In this document: in pieces, positions 7,501-12,750 of the stretch | How positions within the stretch are numbered: the first letter of the stretch is position 1 | How the letters are laid out: the number at the start of each line of letters is the position of its first letter | Assembly (NCBI GenBank): GCA_946631535.1 | Contig: CAMPAF010000044.1 | Span: forward strand, 1 to 12,750 | Source: an uncultured Verrucomicrobiota bacterium | Lineage (GTDB): Bacteria; Verrucomicrobiota; Kiritimatiellia; RFP12; UBA1067 | DNA length: 12,750 nucleotides | Direction: 5' to 3' | Notes under the pieces: model-generated | Told to the model about the DNA's origin: nothing | Databases searched by the model: none | What the model saw: the letters and a program-made list of their open reading frames with translations, nothing else | Position numbers and translations under genes: made by a program

Positions 7501-7775
7501 GCGGCGGCACGGCCGACTTGACGCTCCTCTTTTCGTGCGACGGGCGGTACGGAAAGGGCGATTGGACCGTGGAGCTGCGGGCGGAGCTGGCGGATGGCGT
7601 GAACCCTGACAATGTGTTCTCGAAACCCGTGTTCACAGGCTGGAAGCCGTGGAAGACCGTTCTCGAGAAGAACGAGCTCCGTTACGTTTACCACGATCCG
7701 AACGGACCGGTCTTCGCGCCGCCCCGCAATTGGCGCCACGGCATTTCCTGCCGTCTGGGCGCGCGTGAACCGTAA
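4569..7775 (+). CDS. Secreted GH13-like (alpha-amylase clan) glycoside hydrolase, 1068 aa
   Basis: The export signal is MKMLAGLCLAACAAAAAE; LAAC at residues 9-12 fits a lipobox, so it may be a lipoprotein, although ordinary cleavage near residue 17 is also possible. Residues about 20-265 form an N-terminal beta-rich region. A TIM barrel follows at about 275-590 with the four GH13-type regions in order: WRDAVMHGG (363-371, in place of D-x-V-x-N-H), DGWRMD (425-430, with R428 and nucleophile D430), LAEAN (478-482, acid/base E480) and ESHDA (540-544, with H542 and transition-state D543). A short beta domain (about 600-652) matches the usual domain C, and some 400 further residues are unrecognised and probably beta-rich. 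Substrate is not predictable; an alpha-linked glucan or related glycan is likely. At more than twice the length of a simple amylase it is unusually large. The gap after the preceding gene is 28 bases. Confidence 0.8.
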   Translation: MKMLAGLCLAACAAAAAELPLGTDQAGRTTFGDARMRVAFNPATSLPATIAVDGEELFVPNGSHGVDIALPNPVPGLPRDLPVKGLGVSRVGDDVVRGSMTAGPWRIDGYVQLVPERRAIRRWFSFEWTGTNAVKFSTLGVRMGTFRCAEGKGFYILPWRWRDNRRRRSEWKVGSSHSAIQGSESHVVAENGAGWSVLACVDCLQPYSDRAQHTVTERADGLAFSVYAYMRGVAHPGKPQRVGDFWLMFRKGGAEEALRNMHDWHRLVGHLPPKDRPEWVHDLILYSTHPRGRGMSEPGGFRHAQEYIPYIEALGVNAIWLRPVEHSGCYVPDEMYQLQDDVGTEADHLAYVRAAHARGIKVWRDAVMHGGKSDNRRSREHPEWVCWKEDGSQQDSYWAYDFRWPSWVKYFADYVEWTTRKYELDGWRMDVPTGSRFPNWNPDIPYDRASYAQHQGGLAQMRAIRAAMKRANPDSCTLAEANPSYCSVTCDTIHDQLLCHAYFHWFDDHPVADVVGWLSQWLEDQRNAFVPGTVWMRYPESHDAYPCDNLWGRAGANALMAFSAWIEGFPLVMNESEDGAFEAYRRIFAIRKALPELTRGSADYLSVKAPPGVFACRRSLADVESVVYVNFNGYRVTEGGLDLPPFGYTVVRTRGPSVASCLKEVVKKPYETRCGNGRSGFTAELRDMTNGLVRAAYRIAEDKTADGCRYRVADFGGCDPARVRLVIRLPDVGRWYAHAAEGSFESPFLVRHPKMDAYHRYDRWMDGAVRWDSRLHPFGFKREHAAVGGVAGDAAYECFGFDANADVKLWDRLGAEPGLAVSVSGTNAAAFAVTCAVRPSAAALAPRDAGTDDPRLRPAMGGWLYEDGAMRLRIRRTGAVAGMWRKGTDGSWCEVLRSFGARGRKPDAPKTPRQVWGGRDPDTKDQAFSPSPYARFVRDSDGTLRLFFDGGTVRGIEQNAGDMPKPIRTETTYTFARCGGTADLTLLFSCDGRYGKGDWTVELRAELADGVNPDNVFSKPVFTGWKPWKTVLEKNELRYVYHDPNGPVFAPPRNWRHGISCRLGAREP

Positions 7776-7812
7776 ACAATACACCACACAAGTGCTTCTA
7801 CTGGGACGACAA

Positions 7813-8807
7813 ATGACAAAGTCATGCATCATGCTCTTTGGGGGTCTGGCGCTTTCGCTGGCCGGACACGCCCTTGAACGCGCGGCGTCCAATCCATACG
7901 GCGTCTGCGCCCACTTGACCAAAAACGAGTTCGAGGATCGCGAAAGGATCGTCAATCTCGTGGCGGGGCTGGGTGTGGGGTCCATCAGGTTCGACTGTCC
8001 GCTGCGCTCTGTCATCGGCGTGAACGGCGAGTGGCACTTCGACCGCGTCGACGCTGTGGTGGATGCGATCTGCGGGGCGGGGCTCGAACCGCTGCCTATC
8101 CTCGGATTCCCCGGCACGATGAACAAACGCGGCAAGCCCCTTGCGCACTGGCCGCCATATTCTCCCGAGAACGAGGCGTATTGGACGAATTACGTGTACC
8201 AGACGGTTTCGCGCTACAAGGGTCGCGTTCGGACATGGGAGATCATGAACGAGCCCAACATCCACGGCTACGACGCGCCACGCTACTTCGCAGTTCTCAA
8301 GAGCGCATACACGGCGATCAAACGGGCCGATCCAACCGCGAAGGTCGCGACAGGCGGTTTCGCCGGGATCCCTGTGGAAATGCTGGATAAGCTGTATGTC
8401 CTTGGCGCGTCCAGATATTTCGACATCATGAACGTGCATCTGTACGCAACGCATGACATTCGATACGCCCCCGAGGGCAACTTCGACGCGCGACTAGAAG
8501 CGCTGAGGCGGCCTTCAATGCCAGGCAGCAGTTCGTCCGCATGCGGCCGGCGGGGTCCACGAGCGTCCCCGGTGAATGGCGGTCCGAGAATCACGCGCTG
8601 TATTTCCCCACATGGGTGTGCCCAGACGGACGAGAGGCCGGCATGATGTGGTCCGTGGCGGGGAAACGCACGCGATACGTCGATGGCGGAGAAGTCTCGT
8701 TCTTTGACCTGTACGGAAAGCCGATCACCTTCCCCCTCGAGGGAACGCGTTACAAGGTGACGTTTGGCAGTTCGCCGGTTTACTTCGTGCGCAGTTCGCC
8801 CCGGTGA
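7813..8807 (+). pseudogene. Broken secreted clan GH-A type glycoside hydrolase (GH39/GH5-like)
   Basis: Frame 1 (from ATG 7813) begins with a signal peptide (MTKSCIMLFGGLALSLAGHA) and a TIM-barrel N-terminal half: IRFDCPL, then TWEIMNEPNI with the acid/base E147 of the NEP motif (146-148), and FDIMNVHLYAT (203-213) with H209. After about residue 233 (near 8511) the meaning is lost, and the frame stops at 8646, giving a 277-aa product with a scrambled tail. A second frame becomes meaningful from about 8502-8508 (EAAFNARQQFVRM) and runs to the stop at 8805-8807, ending in a typical beta-sandwich tail (MMWSVAGKRT, FDLYGKPITF, SSPVYFV). No E-containing motif for the catalytic nucleophile lies between the two parts, so an out-of-frame deletion, and not just a one-base slip, is likely. 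The ribosome site is weak; the gap to the previous gene is 37 bases. Confidence 0.72.
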
Positions 8808-8808
8808 G

Positions 8809-11800
8809 CTACTTGAAGATGATCGTCATGCCGCTGGCGCTGACGAGCGAACCGAGGATCGCCGCGCCGGTGTCGTTCGCGCCGGGCTCGTAGGCGAAGC
8901 GCGCGGTTGCGCCCGCAGGGACGGCGAGGCGCAGTTCCGTCGCGCCGCTGGCAGACGTGGCCGTGGCGGTCGGTTCCGCCGCGTCGCCCACGTAGATGGA
9001 GAACGTGCCCGTGCCTCTCACCTGGACGGGCACGAGGAAGCGCGAAAGACCGCTTTGCGCGATCGTGGCGGCGACTTCGCCCGACGAAAGGGCGATCGTC
9101 TCGCCGACGAGCCGCGCCGAGGGCGCGGCGGCCGTCACGGCGGCGTTCTTGTGGAGAAGCGCGGCCATCGCGGGGCGGATGTCGTATTCGTACGCGCCGA
9201 TGTCCACCTGCCCGTTGTAGACGCGCTGGAGGCCGGTGAAGTCGGTCGCCGCGTCGCCTTCGAGGTTGGCGAGCAGGGCCTGGTCGCCCGCGTCGATCGC
9301 CGGCGAGCCGGGGAGCGGGCGGTAGCCGCGCGCGGCGTCGAGCAGCGCCGTCTCCAGCGTGCCGGTGATCACGTTCGCGGACGTGGCGTCGTCAATCAGC
9401 ATGCGCCCCCCGCCCACGCACCAGATGCAGTTGCGCACGTTCTTGAGCAGGGGATGGCTGCCGTCCTCCGCCGCGGTGTTTCGCGTGAGGAGGACGGAGT
9501 TCTCGAACCGCGCGCCGGAAAGCGCGTTGCGCAGCTCGCCGTTGGTCTTGTGGTTTTGCTCGCCCGTGCTGACGAACGTCGTCGAGGCCATGCCACCGCA
9601 GTAGCGGATGCCGGTGTTGTAGGGGTCGAGGTTCAGGAGAAGGCAGTGCTCGAAGCGCGAGTGCATGGAGAGGTTCGAGCCGGAGGTGGTCTTCCCGCCC
9701 GCGACCGTGCAGCGGCGCAGGACGCCGCCCGCCACGCACCCGGCCGTCCGCCCGGCGCAGTTGGTAATGACGCAGTCCTCGATCAGCGCCGTCCCGGATG
9801 CGTCCGCGCACGCCGGCGCGAGCACGCCGCCGCCCATGTTCTCGTCGCGCTCGTCGCCCGTCGTGTGGAACGTGCTGCCCGTCCGGAGCGTGAAGCCGCG
9901 CACGGACGACTTCGGCAGCATCGTCAGGCAGCGGACGGCGTCGTCGCCCAGGCGGTTGCCGTTTCCGGTGCCGAACGCGCCGGTGACGAACGTCACGTCC
10001 GGCCCTTCGTCCGCCACGAGCGCCACGCCGGCGCGCACGACGCCGCGCGCGGGCGAATATCTGCCGTCTTTTGCGGCGGCGATCAGGACCCTGTCGTACG
10101 TGGCGGTGCCTTCGTCGTAGTCGCCCGCCGCCGCATGCACGGTATCGCCGTAGCCTGCGAGCGGCAGGATGGCCGCCAACGTGCGCTTGGCCGTGGCGGC
10201 CGTCGTGCCGTCGGCGTCGTCGTTGCCGCCGTTGGCGTCGACGTACCAGTCGCGGGGGGCGGTATCCACGTCCGAGTACGCGCCGGGCACGGGGTTGCCG
10301 TTCACGTACTGGAGCGCGTTGCCCTCGAAGTCGCCCACCGCGAAGAGAGCGGCGTTGGCGACCGTTCCGTCGCCGTCGAACGCCGAACCGGTACCCGGCT
10401 TCAGGCGCAGGTCGCCCGCCGCCGGATCGACGAACAGGTCGTCCCGTTCGTAGCGCGCGAGCCAGGTGCCACGCGCGTCGAGCGTGGTGTCGCCCACATT
10501 GCCGGCCGGCGACAGGACGCTGGCGCTGGCTTTGTCCAGGTAGCCGCCGAGGAACGCGCAGTTGAAGGCGGGGGTGTTCATGTCCACGGGGCGGTAGTCG
10601 GTCGAGGCGTTCGCGCACTTGTTCGACTCGGCGAAGGTGACGTTGTGCGGCGCGCAGTGGTAGAGCGAGCAGATGGAGCCGGTCTGCGCCTGGAGGTTGT
10701 TCGTGACGAGGCAGGCGGAAATGATCGCGCCGCCGGCCACCGCGCCGCGCCCGAGCAGCGAGTCGCCGATCCGGTTGCCCGTGAACACGCACCGCTGCGC
10801 CCAGCCGCCCCACATGGCGCCCGCCCGCCGCGCCACGTTGCTGGAGAACACGCAGTCCGTCACGTGCGAGCAGTGCGTGTGGAGCGGGAGGCCGGTTGCG
10901 TCGCTCCAGGCCTGCGCCGTCGTGTAGAAGCCGCCGCCGCAGTTGTCGGCGTCGTTGCTGTTGCCGTAAGCCGCCGTGCCGCCGGCGATGGTGAAGCCCT
11001 GGATGTGGCAGTCCAGCGCCATGCGCCGCACGGACACGCAGCGGGTCCCGGCGTCGCCCAGGATGGACGTGTCGCCCGCGCCGCCCTCGGCGCGCACGGC
11101 GACGGACTTGTCGATCGCCACGCGCGCGGGGATCTTGTGGCCTTCCGGCACGGCGCCGCCCGTGGCGTACACGCCGGGCTTCACGCGCACGAGGCCGTAT
11201 TCTGGGACGGCCGCGACGGCCTCCGTGATGTCCGTGTAGGGCCTCGCCTCCGTACCGTCCGAATCGCCGCCCGTGTAGTCGGCCTGCACCCACGCCTCGC
11301 CGGCGGCGGCCTGCGCGCGGACGGAGACGGTCTCTCCCGGCGCCGGTGGCGTGAGCCACGCGCCGCGGTCTCCGTTCCGGTCGGGGTAGCGGTAGTGTTC
11401 CGTCCAGTCGCCCGTGACCTTGAATCCGAAGAAGGGGGTATCCTCGGGCAGCGTCGGCACGAGCCTCGCCTGCTTCATGTTCGCCTCGACCGCGACCAGC
11501 CCGCCCGGCAGCGACACGAGGCCTCCGTCCGCGCCGACCGCGACGTCCGCGCCCATCCGGATGCAGCCGCTCCCGGGCGCGGACGGCTCGCCCTGAACCT
11601 CGATGGCGCCGATGTCGACGTGCGCGCCGGCCTTGCGCGGATTGCCGAGGAAGTCCGCGTCGAGGTACTCCTCCGGGACGAACGCGGCGGCGATCGCGCG
11701 CGCGTCGTCCGTTCCCGCGTCGAGCAGGTCGCCGCCCGGCACGAACCGCCAGGCGCCCGCGTCGAGGGCGTAGAAGAACTGCAGCTCCGGGACGCCGACC

Positions 11801-12750
11801 GCGCAGCCCGCGCCCGCGCCCTCTTGCGCCATGCGGCCGACGGTGGCGGTCTGCACGCAGTTGGTCGTGTGGACGTAGGCGCTGCCCCCCGTCGTGCCGG
11901 AGGTGGCGGCCTCGCCGTCGCCGAGGAACGCGCAGTTGTACGCCCAGCCCGTGCAGCTGGCGGCGTTGTTCGGCTTGAAGCCGTAGCAGGTGTTGCCGAC
12001 GAACGTGCAGTTGACGGCGGTCGCCTTCTGGACGTACGAGAAGCACGAGCCGCCGCGCGTCGATTCCAGACCGTTCCCCGCGAAGAGGCAATTGTAGGCG
12101 AACCGCGTGCGGTAGAAGACGTGCGAGGTGGATGTGTTGACGCCTCGGTTGCCGACGAACGCGCAGCGGATCGCCACGATGCCGCGCGACAGCGCCGGGC
12201 CGCATCCCGCGCGGCAGTTGACGAAGTCGCAGTCCACGACATAGCCGGTGGTCGTGTCGACGGTGCTGGACGCGCCGCCGCAGATGCCACCGCCGCTGTC
12301 GACCGCGTTGTTGCCCTCGGCCGCGCCCGCCGTCGCGCCGTCGCGGATGGTGAAGCCCTCGACGAGGAATCCTTTCGCGCTGTTTGGGCCGTTGACGTAG
12401 ATGCAGCGGTGCGCCGTGCCGTCGTTCGCGATGCCGTTCGCGGTGTCCGCCCATTGGCCGACGATGTGCGTCTTGTGCTTGCCGTTGCGCGAGACGAGGT
12501 GGATGCGCTTCGAGATCTGCACGACGGCGGGGTTGCTATAGCCGCTGGCGGTCCACGGCGTCGTGTCGGAGTACTCGCCGTCGTCGACGATCACGGTGTC
12601 GCCGTCGGCGCAGAGGTCCACGGCCGCCTGGATGGTCTTCTTCGCCGTCGCCCAGCTCTTGCCGTCGTTGGCGTCGCTGCCGGACTTCGACACGTAGTTG
12701 GTCGTGCCAGTGAACTGGCCCACGAGCGTGAAGCCGCACACGGGCGCGGC
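8809..12750 (-). CDS. Large right-handed beta-helix protein with three modules (5' end beyond right edge)
   Basis: At least 1313 residues are visible and the frame is open through the right edge, so the true start and any signal peptide are outside; a GTG at 12741 is in frame but not convincing. Three modules repeat, counted from the first visible residue. Module 1 (about 15-390) opens with YVSKSGSDANDGKSWATA and closes with AGAHVDIGAIE. Module 2 (about 485-815) opens with WVQADYTGGDSDGTEA. Module 3 (about 830-1190) opens with WYVDANGGNDDADGTTAATA and closes with NGQVDIGAYEYD. Within them, short rungs of the form C-x-F-x-G-N recur, as in parallel beta-helix and polymorphic outer membrane protein repeats. 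Residues about 390-480 and 1190-1313 are beta-rich linker and C-terminal domains. Candidate roles are surface adhesin or polysaccharide lyase; no catalytic residues can be named. The gene converges on the operon with one base between the stop codons and no visible terminator. Confidence 0.87.
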   Translation of the reverse strand, partial: AAPVCGFTLVGQFTGTTNYVSKSGSDANDGKSWATAKKTIQAAVDLCADGDTVIVDDGEYSDTTPWTASGYSNPAVVQISKRIHLVSRNGKHKTHIVGQWADTANGIANDGTAHRCIYVNGPNSAKGFLVEGFTIRDGATAGAAEGNNAVDSGGGICGGASSTVDTTTGYVVDCDFVNCRAGCGPALSRGIVAIRCAFVGNRGVNTSTSHVFYRTRFAYNCLFAGNGLESTRGGSCFSYVQKATAVNCTFVGNTCYGFKPNNAASCTGWAYNCAFLGDGEAATSGTTGGSAYVHTTNCVQTATVGRMAQEGAGAGCAVGVPELQFFYALDAGAWRFVPGGDLLDAGTDDARAIAAAFVPEEYLDADFLGNPRKAGAHVDIGAIEVQGEPSAPGSGCIRMGADVAVGADGGLVSLPGGLVAVEANMKQARLVPTLPEDTPFFGFKVTGDWTEHYRYPDRNGDRGAWLTPPAPGETVSVRAQAAAGEAWVQADYTGGDSDGTEARPYTDITEAVAAVPEYGLVRVKPGVYATGGAVPEGHKIPARVAIDKSVAVRAEGGAGDTSILGDAGTRCVSVRRMALDCHIQGFTIAGGTAAYGNSNDADNCGGGFYTTAQAWSDATGLPLHTHCSHVTDCVFSSNVARRAGAMWGGWAQRCVFTGNRIGDSLLGRGAVAGGAIISACLVTNNLQAQTGSICSLYHCAPHNVTFAESNKCANASTDYRPVDMNTPAFNCAFLGGYLDKASASVLSPAGNVGDTTLDARGTWLARYERDDLFVDPAAGDLRLKPGTGSAFDGDGTVANAALFAVGDFEGNALQYVNGNPVPGAYSDVDTAPRDWYVDANGGNDDADGTTAATAKRTLAAILPLAGYGDTVHAAAGDYDEGTATYDRVLIAAAKDGRYSPARGVVRAGVALVADEGPDVTFVTGAFGTGNGNRLGDDAVRCLTMLPKSSVRGFTLRTGSTFHTTGDERDENMGGGVLAPACADASGTALIEDCVITNCAGRTAGCVAGGVLRRCTVAGGKTTSGSNLSMHSRFEHCLLLNLDPYNTGIRYCGGMASTTFVSTGEQNHKTNGELRNALSGARFENSVLLTRNTAAEDGSHPLLKNVRNCIWCVGGGRMLIDDATSANVITGTLETALLDAARGYRPLPGSPAIDAGDQALLANLEGDAATDFTGLQRVYNGQVDIGAYEYDIRPAMAALLHKNAAVTAAAPSARLVGETIALSSGEVAATIAQSGLSRFLVPVQVRGTGTFSIYVGDAAEPTATATSASGATELRLAVPAGATARFAYEPGANDTGAAILGSLVSASGMTIIFK

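Noticed and set aside
9392..12454. A 1020-codon open frame on the minus strand in another phase inside the beta-helix gene
   Set aside because: It is extremely rich in arginine, with no domain or export signal, and is explained by high GC content. The overlapping frame shows clear beta-helix modules.

Overview
The window is GC-rich bacterial DNA dominated by genes for secreted proteins. Formylglycine-generating-enzyme-like (SUMF1-domain) proteins, secreted glycoside hydrolases and a large right-handed beta-helix protein together suggest a polysaccharide-degrading member of the PVC group, most likely a Kiritimatiellota-type host-associated or anaerobic bacterium. No phylogenetic marker gene is present, so this assignment is inference.

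Layout: (1) 1-277, minus strand: the N-terminal part of an IS30-family transposase, cut by the window edge. (2) 278-640: a non-coding stretch holding a 20-bp perfect palindrome, a dense cluster of inverted repeats built around three TTGGGAA motifs, and a plausible extended -10 promoter pointing right. (3) 641-8807, plus strand: six closely spaced genes with gaps of 11 to 37 bases, probably one transcript. In order they are a 78-aa secreted protein, three paralogous secreted SUMF1-domain proteins (433, 441 and 330 aa), a 1068-aa secreted GH13-like (alpha-amylase clan) hydrolase, and a clan GH-A type hydrolase gene that is broken by an out-of-frame internal loss. (4) 8809-12750, minus strand and convergent: a secreted-type beta-helix protein of at least 1313 aa with three modules, open at the right edge.

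How they may work together: the operon looks like a locus for handling an extracellular glycan. The GH13-like enzyme has the full set of catalytic positions. The three SUMF1 proteins lack the paired catalytic cysteines of true formylglycine-generating enzymes, so they are better read as exported C-type-lectin-fold proteins (binding or structural, or an unknown activity) than as sulfatase activators. The second glycosidase keeps its acid/base NEP motif but has lost the region that should carry the nucleophile, so this part of the pathway may be decaying. The convergent beta-helix gene may be an adhesin, a polysaccharide lyase or a surface protein, and is not obviously part of the operon.
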